Source: an uncultured Parabacteroides sp. (GTDB lineage: Bacteria > Bacteroidota > Bacteroidia > Bacteroidales > Tannerellaceae). Taken from it: a DNA stretch of 7,525 nucleotides. The position numbers and the translations under genes are program-made. This document shows positions 1-6,447 of the stretch, in pieces (position 1 is the first letter of the stretch; every line of letters begins with the position of its first letter). The stretch is from positions 1-7,525 of the forward strand of contig USAD01000137.1 of assembly GCA_900552415.1 (NCBI GenBank), written 5' to 3'. The notes beneath the pieces were generated by a model that was not told the origin of the DNA, ran no database searches, and was given only the letters and a program-made list of their open reading frames with translations.

Positions 1-7
1 CGTTAAG

Positions 8-89
8 CAAATTCCGAGAGAAGCGTATAAAAATCTCGGTGTCTGAGCGAAGCGAGTTTCCGAGATTTTAGCTTCTCAATGCGAATTTG
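8..89. repeat. Nested imperfect palindrome at left edge
   Basis: Three pairs of inverted arms are nested around one centre. CAAATTC (8-14) pairs with GAATTTG (83-89), GAGAAGC (18-24) with GCTTCTC (71-77), and AAAATCTCGG (30-39) with CCGAGATTTT (60-69). The innermost arms enclose a 20-base loop. Read leftward, the inner stem ends in a run of T, so it could end transcription from the regulator gene or from an unseen gene beyond the left edge. It could instead be a dispersed intergenic repeat. The pairing is read directly from the sequence; the role is inferred. Confidence 0.6.
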
Positions 90-120
90 TAGCTTTCGCA
101 GTGATAGCCTTGATCTTTTG

Positions 121-146
121 GTTCTTTTGGATCAAGCCAAAAGAAC
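121..146 (-). terminator. Perfect 10-bp hairpin downstream of the regulator gene
   Basis: GTTCTTTTGG (121-130) and CCAAAAGAAC (137-146) are perfect inverted arms around a 6-base loop. The hairpin lies 22 bases past the stop codon of the leftward AraC-family gene. There is no clean U-run after the stem, so this is not a textbook intrinsic terminator. Its position still suggests transcript ending or 3'-end protection. Confidence 0.4.
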
Positions 147-168
147 AAGAGAACCCAAAGAACAGAAA

Positions 169-1008
169 TTACCCATTCCGATATTCTTGTGGCCCAACAC
201 CGACATGGCGCTTGAAATACTTCCCGAAGAAAGAGAGACTCGGGAAATTGAGAGAATAGGCGATCTCCTGGATCGACATGGTCGATTCCTTCAACTTTGT
301 CTTTGCCTCCACGATGACCATGCTCGAGATGATCTCGCTACAGGTCTTTCCCGTCACGTGCTTGACGGTCGTGCTCAGGTGCGAGGGCGTGATGCCCATC
401 TTCTCGGCATAAAAAGCTACGTTGCGCTCATGCGTATAATGCTGTAATACCAATTCGCCAAAGGCTTTGCTGATCTTCTCTCCTGTCCCCAAGGTCGGCA
501 TAGGGTTTTGCTGACGCATACTGACCTTACCTATTCCTTTCAGGATCAGGTAAACCTTATATTTAATCAACTCACGGTCGTCCAACTGTCCACGCTTGAA
601 ACTGATCAGCAACAACTCCAGATAATTCCGTATCAACTCCTGGTTTTCCTCCTTCAGGTGGATCGCCGGATGCTCACGCAACAAGTAAAGGATGCTCATA
701 AACGACTTAGGCGACGAGGCGTATTGCACGAACTCGTATGAATAACCCAGAAAATAGACCTCAATCTCGTCCGATATGGTATGGATCTGCAAGATGCTGT
801 TGGGCAGGATCGTAATCACGTCGCCACCGCGCACCTCATAATGGACCAGGTTGATCGAAGCCTCAATCACGCCTTTCGAGCAATAGGCGATCACCATCGC
901 CTTCAGGCGGCAAGGGTAATTCGTATAAAGTTTCAGGATCTCTGAGGTATTCAGCTTGCCGGCAATAAAATCCTGCGGTATGTCGATTTTTGGTAACTCG
1001 TTATCCAT
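169..1008 (-). CDS. AraC-family transcriptional regulator
   Basis: A 279-residue cytoplasmic DNA-binding regulator. Residues 1-160 form an N-terminal ligand-sensing or dimerisation region with a cupin-like look (for example YEVRGGDVITILPN at 57-70). Residues 177-279 form the AraC/XylS DNA-binding domain with two helix-turn-helix units: the first around 196-220 (AFYAEKMGITPSHLSTTVKH), the second around 245-277 (SIQEIAYSLNFPSLSFFGKY, then the family-typical GVGPQEYR). An in-frame ATG 28 codons upstream (1092) exists. I chose the ATG at 1008 because a Bacteroidetes -7 box at 1052-1059 lies between the two, and because the extra 28 residues look like translated non-coding DNA. The gene is divergent from the lipoprotein operon at 1428, so it is the natural candidate to control it. 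The effector is unknown. GC content is near 45% in a sampled line, lower than in the other genes here. Confidence 0.93.
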   Translation of the reverse strand: MDNELPKIDIPQDFIAGKLNTSEILKLYTNYPCRLKAMVIAYCSKGVIEASINLVHYEVRGGDVITILPNSILQIHTISDEIEVYFLGYSYEFVQYASSPKSFMSILYLLREHPAIHLKEENQELIRNYLELLLISFKRGQLDDRELIKYKVYLILKGIGKVSMRQQNPMPTLGTGEKISKAFGELVLQHYTHERNVAFYAEKMGITPSHLSTTVKHVTGKTCSEIISSMVIVEAKTKLKESTMSIQEIAYSLNFPSLSFFGKYFKRHVGVGPQEYRNG

Positions 1009-1051
1009 AACGCGAACAGTAAGTGTTTTTTTAATTAAAATTGTCTGGCCG

Positions 1052-1059
1052 CAAAGATA
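1052..1059 (-). promoter_or_regulatory. Bacteroidetes -7 box (TATCTTTG) for the AraC-family gene
   Basis: On the minus strand these bases read TATCTTTG, an exact match to the TAnnTTTG -7 element of the Bacteroidetes primary sigma factor. It lies 43 bases upstream of the ATG at 1008. No good TTTG -33 element sits at the usual 19-21 base spacing; only a T-rich stretch around 1082-1087 is near. The TTTG at 1074-1071 is too close. Confidence 0.6.
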
Positions 1060-1147
1060 ATGAAATTCCGCAAATTCTAATAAAAAGAACACAAGACACC
1101 TGCCGACAGCCCCAACAAGGATTGTTATACTGCATTTATAGGGCCTT

Positions 1148-1191
1148 AAAAAAAATGTTATCTAAAAAAAAGAACACCTATTCCAAAAAAA
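1148..1191. promoter_or_regulatory. Cluster of three A-tracts
   Basis: Runs of 8, 8 and 7 A residues start at 1148, 1164 and 1185. The second interval (21 bp) is two helical turns; the first (16 bp) is not an integral number. Such tracts can bend DNA or act as UP-like elements. Their location between divergent promoters makes a regulatory role plausible but unproven. Confidence 0.35.
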
Positions 1192-1292
1192 GGCTCTTTT
1201 GGCATTTGATAAATTAATATTATTTCGCGTTGGGAAAAAGAGCTTGTTCGAAAGCGACTTTTTTCAACCCGTTCGCAATACGATTCCCAATA

Positions 1293-1380
1293 CACTACAG
1301 TGCGTTGGAAATTTCACTGCAGTGCATTTCGAATTTCACTGCAGTGTATTGGAAATCCCACTACGGTGGAATCCAAAACA
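1293..1380. repeat. Four-unit 22-bp tandem array with a CACTGCAGTG palindromic core
   Basis: Four 10-bp cores start at 1293, 1315, 1337 and 1359, exactly 22 bp apart. They read CACTACAGTG, CACTGCAGTG, CACTGCAGTG and CACTACGGTG. The two middle cores are perfect palindromes and the outer ones carry one or two changes. The 12-bp spacers are less conserved, although the first and third share TTGGAAAT. The array ends 47 bases before the ATG at 1428. The spacing of about two helical turns places every core on the same face of the helix, as expected for a cooperative operator array. The regulator encoded divergently is the first candidate to bind it. The repeat geometry is read directly; the function is inferred. 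Confidence 0.85.
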
Positions 1381-1427
1381 GCGAGAATAGGTAGAATAAT
1401 AATGAAACTATAAAATAACACTATTGT

Positions 1428-2228
1428 ATGACAACATTGAGACAGTTTTTAGGAGGGCTGACCTGCGCCCTTTGCGGATGGATGCTGACAGCCTGCTCGT
1501 CCGAGGAAGATTCACTGGAGATTCCGGAGGGCAAGGGCCTGGTAAGAATCGGCCTCTCCGCCGACACCGGCTTCTCCACGCAGACGAAAGCGGTGGATGA
1601 GAGCGAATACGAGAACACGGCCAATTATACCATACAAATATGGGATTCCAAGGAAAGCTTGGTACAGGAAAGCAAGTTCTCGGAAATCGAGAACCCGCTC
1701 ACGTTGACAACCGGCAGTTATACCTTGAAAGCTTTCTACGGCGAGGAATATAAGGACAAGCCGGCCTCGAAGGAGGGCTTCTATGTGGAAGGGGTCACGA
1801 ACCCGCCTTTCAACGTGGCGTCGGGCGGCTCGACATCCGTTTCCGTGACTTGTAAGCCAACCTCCGCCAAAGTAAATGTGGTATTTGCCGAGGAGATGGC
1901 TACTTATTTCGATGAGTATTATATGACATTCTCCACGAATGCGTTGGGCAGCGGGACGAAGCAACAGGTAAATAATGGGGAGGTTTACTATTTCCTTGTC
2001 GATAATAAAGAGCCCGTGAAGGCCCAGATCGCCTTGAAGAAAAAGGGCGAGACCGCCGTCGAGTTTCTGGACCGTAACTATACGATGAGCCCCGGCGACG
2101 CGAAGCGAATCAACGTCAGTCCGATTGCGCCGGAGAATCCGGGCGGAAGCCTGACCCTGAAAATCGAGGTGGATGAGACCGTAACTGAGGTGCCCATCGA
2201 TATCACGATACCGGGTGATTGGGAATAA
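1428..2228 (+). CDS. DUF4493-type surface lipoprotein (single domain)
   Basis: A 266-residue predicted lipoprotein and first gene of the operon. A signal peptide ends in the lipobox LTAC with the lipidated cysteine at residue 23. It is followed by SSEED, which resembles the acidic export signal that sends Bacteroidetes lipoproteins to the cell surface. Residues about 38-235 match the DUF4493 pattern: an opening strand (GLVRIGLS), a TKA motif at 53-55, a strand ending LTTGSYTLKAFYG (92-104), then SVSVTCKPTSAKVNVVF (137-153). The protein ends with a short strand-rich tail and has no added C-terminal domain, unlike the next two genes. The start is supported by the signal peptide directly after the ATG. 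The molecular function of DUF4493 is not known to me; a role in surface adhesion or glycan handling would be a guess. Confidence 0.88.
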   Translation: MTTLRQFLGGLTCALCGWMLTACSSEEDSLEIPEGKGLVRIGLSADTGFSTQTKAVDESEYENTANYTIQIWDSKESLVQESKFSEIENPLTLTTGSYTLKAFYGEEYKDKPASKEGFYVEGVTNPPFNVASGGSTSVSVTCKPTSAKVNVVFAEEMATYFDEYYMTFSTNALGSGTKQQVNNGEVYYFLVDNKEPVKAQIALKKKGETAVEFLDRNYTMSPGDAKRINVSPIAPENPGGSLTLKIEVDETVTEVPIDITIPGDWE

Positions 2229-2253
2229 TGTTTAATCCGAAAAATAAACAGAC

Positions 2254-3600
2254 ATGAAAATATATACTTCTTTATTATGCGGCGCGATGCTGTGCGCCGG
2301 TCTCGCTTCTTGCGAGATGAAAGACGAGATTTTGGGTGACAAGGGCACCTCGGGAGCGGTGGGCTATCTGGACATGAGCGTCGCCGTCGATGCCGCTTTG
2401 GAGAATATCCAGACGAAGGCCGACAGCGAGGAGACGGTCGGGACCGGGCAGCAAGCCGACGGTTTCCTTGTGGAACTAACAGGCCCGAACAATTACACGA
2501 ATTCGTTTACCTATCAAAGCGATATGGAGCCGATCGCTCTCCCCGTAGGCGAAGGTTATGAGGCCTACGCGCATTCCAACATCGAGGGCGGGTTGCAAAA
2601 AAAGATGTCGGAGCCTTTCTATGGCGCGAGAGAGTCGTTTAATATAACAGAATCCATTAATTCGACAATCAATATCGCTTGCGTCGCGGAGAACACCAAA
2701 TTCCAGTTGATTTATGACCCAGAGTTCACCGCGATGTATAAGCAATGGGAGATTACGGTAACGGCGGGATTGAATGAATCGGGCTGCTCGGAAACGTACG
2801 AATATAACAAAGCGACGGACGGCGATACGCCGCAGAATCCCGCACCCGTCTATTTCTACCTGGAGAATGACGTGAAAAGCTTTATCGTAAGCGTGAATGC
2901 CACGACGGAGAAGGACAATATCCCGGTGCGAATCTCGAAATCCTTCCCGAAAGCGGACAATTCCGCCTATACGGGCGGCGAGGCGGTGAACATCACCATG
3001 CTGCCGGGCGACCCGGACGCTACGATCAATGGCCAGGCCTCGATCAAAATCGACGTGGAGCTTTTCTCGCCGTATGAGGATATCAATGAGCCCATCCAGA
3101 TTGAGGGCGAGGAACCGACTACGCCCGAAGAACCCGGAACCGGCCCGGAAGAGCCGGAGGAGCCGAGCGGCGAGATACCTACGATAACGCTTAGTGGTAC
3201 GGAATATACCTTGCCCGCTGATATGTCTGAGACCGTGAACGCTACGATTACCGCTCCGGCCGGTTTGAAAAGCGTCCATGTACAAATCGTTGGTGGAAAC
3301 GACCAATTCCAAGACATCGCAAGTTCTCTTTTGGACGGAGGAGACCTGGAGTTGATTGGTTGTACAAATTCTGTATTGACAGGTGCCCTTAGCTCTATGC
3401 ATGTAGAGCTTCCCGAAGAGGGCGACACGAAATATTTGTTCCCCGTCAGCGTGTTCTTTACTTTCTTGGATCCGAGCATGATGGGGGCGACGACCTCTCC
3501 GGAGGGGCATGTGTTTAACATTACGGTAACGGACGCTAATGATGAGCAGGCAAAGGCTTCTTTACAAGTCCATGCCGTGGAAACAACAACTACCGAATAA
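2254..3600 (+). CDS. DUF4493-type lipoprotein with Pro/Glu linker and Ig-like C-terminal domain
   Basis: A 448-residue predicted lipoprotein starting 25 bases after the first gene. The lipobox is LASC, with cysteine 20 followed by EMKDE. A DUF4493-like region spans about 36-275, including VGYLDMSV (36-43), a TKA motif (54-56), PFYGARESFN (121-130) and a terminal strand around IKIDVEL (264-270). Residues 284-307 form a low-complexity Pro/Glu/Thr linker. Residues about 308-443 form a separate beta-rich domain with ITAPAGLKSVHVQI (332-345) and FNITVTDAND (421-430), which looks Ig-like and is probably exposed at the surface. Base composition drops from about 70% GC in the linker line (3121-3180) to about 45-48% in 3301-3420, so the C-terminal module may have a different history. 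The ligand is unknown. Confidence 0.87.
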   Translation: MKIYTSLLCGAMLCAGLASCEMKDEILGDKGTSGAVGYLDMSVAVDAALENIQTKADSEETVGTGQQADGFLVELTGPNNYTNSFTYQSDMEPIALPVGEGYEAYAHSNIEGGLQKKMSEPFYGARESFNITESINSTINIACVAENTKFQLIYDPEFTAMYKQWEITVTAGLNESGCSETYEYNKATDGDTPQNPAPVYFYLENDVKSFIVSVNATTEKDNIPVRISKSFPKADNSAYTGGEAVNITMLPGDPDATINGQASIKIDVELFSPYEDINEPIQIEGEEPTTPEEPGTGPEEPEEPSGEIPTITLSGTEYTLPADMSETVNATITAPAGLKSVHVQIVGGNDQFQDIASSLLDGGDLELIGCTNSVLTGALSSMHVELPEEGDTKYLFPVSVFFTFLDPSMMGATTSPEGHVFNITVTDANDEQAKASLQVHAVETTTTE

Positions 3601-3607
3601 GAGGAGG
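3601..3607 (+). promoter_or_regulatory. Shine-Dalgarno-like site before the third lipoprotein gene
   Basis: GAGGAGG lies directly after the stop codon of the second lipoprotein gene and 8 bases before the ATG at 3616. Strong Shine-Dalgarno sequences are uncommon in Bacteroidetes, and the other two genes of this operon lack one. It fixes the start at 3616 and may raise translation of this gene within the operon. Confidence 0.55.
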
Positions 3608-3615
3608 AACAAATC

Positions 3616-5517
3616 ATGAGACATCTATTCTATAATATCTTATTCATAGCCTGCGCCCTCCTCCTCTTCGCTTGCGAGGAGAAGGACGGTATGGGCAGCC
3701 GCGTAGGTTACTTGCGCCTGAGCGTGGGCGAGAGCAACGCGGTGGAGACGAAAGCAGACGAAGAACCGGCCTACGACCCGAAGGCGTTCGCCGTCAAGAT
3801 TACGGACAAGAAGACCTCTGCCGTGGTGGAGGAGTTCGACGCGTGGGCGGTCGACGAGAGCAAACTCATCGAGCTGGAGGAGGGCACCTACGTCATCAGC
3901 GCCTCTTCCGCCAATTACGATGAGGAGCCGGGCTTCAACAAACCCTACTACGCCGGTTCGAAGGAGGTGACCATCAAGGCGAACGATGAGCTGAACGAAA
4001 CGCTCACTTGTACGTTGGCCAACGTGAAGGTATCGGTTGTGTTCGACGAGAAACTCCTGGAGAAATACGCCGATCGCACCATCTCGGTCTCCGTCGGCGC
4101 CACGGGCGGCACCCCGATGAACTTCGGAAAGGATAACTGCGGGCGCGATGTGCAGGCCTATTTCCCCGCGGGCGGCGACCTGACGGCGAAAATCTCCATC
4201 TCCAAACCGAGCGGGGAGACGGGCGTTTACTCAGACGAATACACGTTAGAGAAGGTGCAGGCCAAGCATTATTACGTGCTGACCTATAAGCTGGAGTCGA
4301 CGGTCGACGGCGATTTCAACATCACCTACGACCCGAACGGCTGGACGGAATACGAATATGTGTTTGAGGTAGACCCCGTGGCCTCGAATGTAGCGACCCT
4401 TTCCGCCAACCCTTGGGCGAAGTTCGCCTACCTGACCGCCTCGGACGCGAAATCGGCCACGGGAGCGACGCCGGTCAACCCGAAGTTGCAATATCGCCAG
4501 CAAGGTACGGACGTTTGGAACGACCTAGTGACAACCACCACGGGCGATGGCGAGAATGCGGTCTATACCGCCACAGCGACTTCCCTGACCCCCAATACGA
4601 CATACGAATACCGCTTGGTGGGTGATAATGATTTCGAGATCACGCCGATGCAATTCACCACCGAGGCGGCGACGGAGTTGTATAATGGAAATTTTGATAT
4701 TTGGAATTATGGCAAAGAGGATTATTCAAAAACTTGGTTTGCTGAAGCAGCTGATAAAGCTGGGTTAGGTACATCATTTTGGGATTCTGGAAATATTGGA
4801 ACTTCTACTTATTTAACATCTTTGGTAGGAGTACATAACCCTACATCTCCGGACTCAACAGATGTTAATACGAGTGGTGGAAAAGCAGCGAAACTGGCAT
4901 CAGAGTTTGTCGGATTTATGGGGGTAGGAAAGTTTGCTGCTGGAAATATTTATACAGGTAATTATTGCGAAACATTTGCAAGCCCTATGGGTGCTCGAAT
5001 TCGTTTTGGGAAAGAATTTACATCTCGTCCGACACAATTGAAAGGGTGGTATAAATATACTAGAGGAGAGACTATTGATGAAGATAATAATTCTACTTAC
5101 ACTGAAATATTGAAGCAGGCTGGAGGTGATTTGTGTTCGGTTTATATAGCTTTGGTTGATAATGACGGTTTGCAAGCAGATAATATTGCCCCCGCAGCTG
5201 CATTTGAAATTGATAATAGATTGGAAGCTGATGATCCGGAGCACTTCAAGTATAAAAACACGATAGATTTTTCTGTAAATAATCCTCATGTTATTGCATA
5301 TGGCGAATTGAGTGCTGAAGAAGCAGCTGGCACTGGAAGTTGGAAAGATTTTACAATTGACCTCAAGTATCGCGACTTAACCCGCGTGCCGAAATACATC
5401 ATCGTGGTGGCCTCGGCAAGTAAATATGGTGACTATTTCACCGGAAGTACAAGTAGCGTGATGTACATCGACGACTTCTCCCTCGTTTACGACGGCGAGC
5501 CGAAGGTGAAGGAGTAA
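3616..5517 (+). CDS. DUF4493 / FN3-like / PCMD-domain surface lipoprotein
   Basis: A 633-residue predicted lipoprotein and last gene of the operon, 15 bases after the second gene. The lipobox is LFAC, with cysteine 20 followed by EEKD. Residues about 28-245 are DUF4493-like: VGYLRLSV (30-37), a TKA motif (45-47), LEEGTYVISA (87-96), TLANVKVSVVF (133-143). Residues about 250-350 resemble a fibronectin type III domain, with LTPNTTYEYRLV (324-335) and the end strand MQFTTE (345-350). Residues about 356-626 match the PCMD family (putative carbohydrate metabolism domain): NGNFDIWN (357-364), GKFAAGNIYTG (438-448), LKGWYKYTRG (475-484), DLCSVYIALVD (505-515), SVMYIDDFSLVYDG (614-627). A glycan-related surface role follows from the family name only; no catalytic residues are evident. 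Codons for residues 356 to about 580 are AT-rich, whereas the rest of the gene is GC-rich. Confidence 0.92.
   Translation: MRHLFYNILFIACALLLFACEEKDGMGSRVGYLRLSVGESNAVETKADEEPAYDPKAFAVKITDKKTSAVVEEFDAWAVDESKLIELEEGTYVISASSANYDEEPGFNKPYYAGSKEVTIKANDELNETLTCTLANVKVSVVFDEKLLEKYADRTISVSVGATGGTPMNFGKDNCGRDVQAYFPAGGDLTAKISISKPSGETGVYSDEYTLEKVQAKHYYVLTYKLESTVDGDFNITYDPNGWTEYEYVFEVDPVASNVATLSANPWAKFAYLTASDAKSATGATPVNPKLQYRQQGTDVWNDLVTTTTGDGENAVYTATATSLTPNTTYEYRLVGDNDFEITPMQFTTEAATELYNGNFDIWNYGKEDYSKTWFAEAADKAGLGTSFWDSGNIGTSTYLTSLVGVHNPTSPDSTDVNTSGGKAAKLASEFVGFMGVGKFAAGNIYTGNYCETFASPMGARIRFGKEFTSRPTQLKGWYKYTRGETIDEDNNSTYTEILKQAGGDLCSVYIALVDNDGLQADNIAPAAAFEIDNRLEADDPEHFKYKNTIDFSVNNPHVIAYGELSAEEAAGTGSWKDFTIDLKYRDLTRVPKYIIVVASASKYGDYFTGSTSSVMYIDDFSLVYDGEPKVKE
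4681..5360 (+). other. AT-rich island covering most of the PCMD domain
   Basis: Hand counts per 60-base line give about 25% GC at 4681-4740, 42% at 4741-4800 and 30% at 5041-5100, against about 63% at 4381-4440 upstream. The shift begins exactly at codon 356, the first residues of the PCMD domain. It ends near 5360, after which GC-rich codons resume for the last 50 or so residues. The reading frame is intact throughout. The pattern fits replacement of a domain segment by homologous recombination between conserved flanks, from a donor with lower GC. Confidence 0.8.
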
Positions 5518-5528
5518 GACCCTCAGCC

Positions 5529-5642
5529 GTTTAACTCCCTCAGTCCTTCGGGCAGCTCCCCCTTCGCAAGGGGGAGCATAGGTTGATTCCCGCTCCCCCT
5601 TGTGAAGGGGGAGCTCCCGCGAAGCGGGTGAGGGAGTTAAAC
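5529..5642. repeat. Nested palindromic REP/MITE-like element between convergent operons
   Basis: Outer arms GTTTAACTCCCTCA (5529-5542) and TGAGGGAGTTAAAC (5629-5642) are perfect 14-bp inverted repeats. Inside are two hairpins with identical arms, GCTCCCCCTT and AAGGGGGAGC, and 3-base loops (5555-5577 and 5592-5614). A smaller stem, CCCGC-GAA-GCGGG, lies at 5616-5628. This architecture is typical of dispersed palindromic units in bacterial intergenic regions. It lies 11 bases after the lipoprotein operon and 27 bases past the stop of the convergent beta-barrel gene, so it could end transcription in both directions. No transposase is encoded in it. Confidence 0.8.
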
Positions 5643-5669
5643 CGAGGGAGTCGAACGCGGGCCTCTAAA

Positions 5670-6446
5670 CTACAAATAAAACGTCATCCCGATATTAATC
5701 GAGAAGAGGTTGATCTTGAAATTGCCGCCCGATGTGCGTTGCGAGCCCTGCTCCACCTGGTTTGTCTGCTGGTCGGTCCACTTGAAGTCGAAGCCCATCA
5801 CGCCGACCGATACCTCCACGGCCGACCAGTCGGTGATGAAGGCCGTCATGCCCGGGGCGAAACCGATCTGGAAGTTCTGCACCGTCTGATACGTCCCGTC
5901 GTACGTCGCCCCCGAGCCGGTCGAGTTCTTCCCCTTGCCGTAGCCATACGTCAGCCGCGCCTCGTTGAAGAGGCCGAATATCTTGCTCCGCCCGATGGGG
6001 ATGTAGGTCCGGAGGAAACCGGACGCCTCGTACTTGTGCTCCAGGTAATAAAGGTCGTCGAACGAGAGGGTGATGTCACCCAGGTTCGCGTCGAAATTCT
6101 TCAGGTCCAGATAGTCGCGATTGTAGGTGAAACGGAAGCCCGCCGCGATGTTGTCGCGGAAGAAATAACCTACGTATGGGCTGATGCTGAAATCATAGCC
6201 ACGTCCCTCGATATCTTTCAAGATAAGGAAATTGAGGTTCTCCTCGTCGTGCTCCGAATAGGATACGGAGCCGCCTGCCATCCAGGTCCCCTTGGGGATG
6301 AATACTTGCTTTTGCACCTCGCGGTCGATGCGCTGGATGCGCCGCTCGCCCCGCTGAGCCATCGCCCCGCCTGTCCACAGGAGACAGAGCGCGACGAGGC
6401 CTACCAAACAACATGCTCTCATAAATCCCTTTATCCGCATGTTCAT
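5670..6446 (-). CDS. Outer-membrane beta-barrel protein
   Basis: A 258-residue predicted outer-membrane protein. A classic signal peptide (residues 1-30) has a hydrophobic core VGLVALCLLW and a probable cleavage AMA|Q. The mature part of about 228 residues is built of alternating amphipathic strands rich in aromatic residues and glycine, such as YDFSISPYVGYFFRDNIAAG (83-102), LFNEARLTYGYG (158-169) and FKINLFSINIGMTFYL at the C-terminus, as expected for an 8- to 10-strand barrel. It belongs to the porin-like or OmpA-like beta-barrel group common in Bacteroidales; no substrate can be assigned. An ATG two codons downstream (M3) is an equally possible start. The gene begins one base after the stop of the upstream DUF6261-type gene, so the two are probably co-transcribed and translationally coupled. 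Confidence 0.88.
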   Translation of the reverse strand: MNMRIKGFMRACCLVGLVALCLLWTGGAMAQRGERRIQRIDREVQKQVFIPKGTWMAGGSVSYSEHDEENLNFLILKDIEGRGYDFSISPYVGYFFRDNIAAGFRFTYNRDYLDLKNFDANLGDITLSFDDLYYLEHKYEASGFLRTYIPIGRSKIFGLFNEARLTYGYGKGKNSTGSGATYDGTYQTVQNFQIGFAPGMTAFITDWSAVEVSVGVMGFDFKWTDQQTNQVEQGSQRTSGGNFKINLFSINIGMTFYL

Positions 6447-6447
6447 T

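Larger units (their letters stand above)
1009..1427. other. Divergent intergenic regulatory region
   Basis: This 419-base region separates the leftward regulator from the rightward lipoprotein operon. It contains the regulator's -7 box (1052-1059), three A-tracts (1148-1155, 1164-1171, 1185-1191), and an inverted pair GCTCTTTT (1193-1200) with AAAAGAGC (1236-1243). It also contains the 22-bp palindrome array (1293-1380). From 1381 to 1427 the leader is AT-rich and has no Shine-Dalgarno sequence. I found no convincing TAnnTTTG box for the rightward operon. I see no protein-coding gene here; a 63-codon frame that crosses the array looks spurious. Confidence 0.7.

Noticed and set aside
1293..1380. 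CRISPR-like array
   Set aside because: The repeat core is only 10 bp with 12-bp similar spacers, far below CRISPR repeat and spacer sizes, and no cas genes are present.
1199..1390. 63-codon rightward frame across the intergenic region
   Set aside because: It starts at TTG and runs through the 22-bp repeats, whose period is not a multiple of three. The translation has no protein-like pattern.
2476..3510. 344-codon leftward open frame inside the second lipoprotein gene
   Set aside because: It is Arg/His-rich with no recognisable domain, and lies fully opposite a lipoprotein gene with a clear signal peptide and domain structure.
4900..5289. 129-codon leftward frame in the AT-rich island
   Set aside because: It lies opposite intact PCMD coding sequence, is rich in Ile and Ser as expected for antisense of AT-rich DNA, and has no supporting motif.
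5529..5642. Invertible phase-variation promoter
   Set aside because: Although flanked by perfect inverted arms, the inside is itself palindromic, has no promoter-like box, and lies between the 3' ends of convergent genes.
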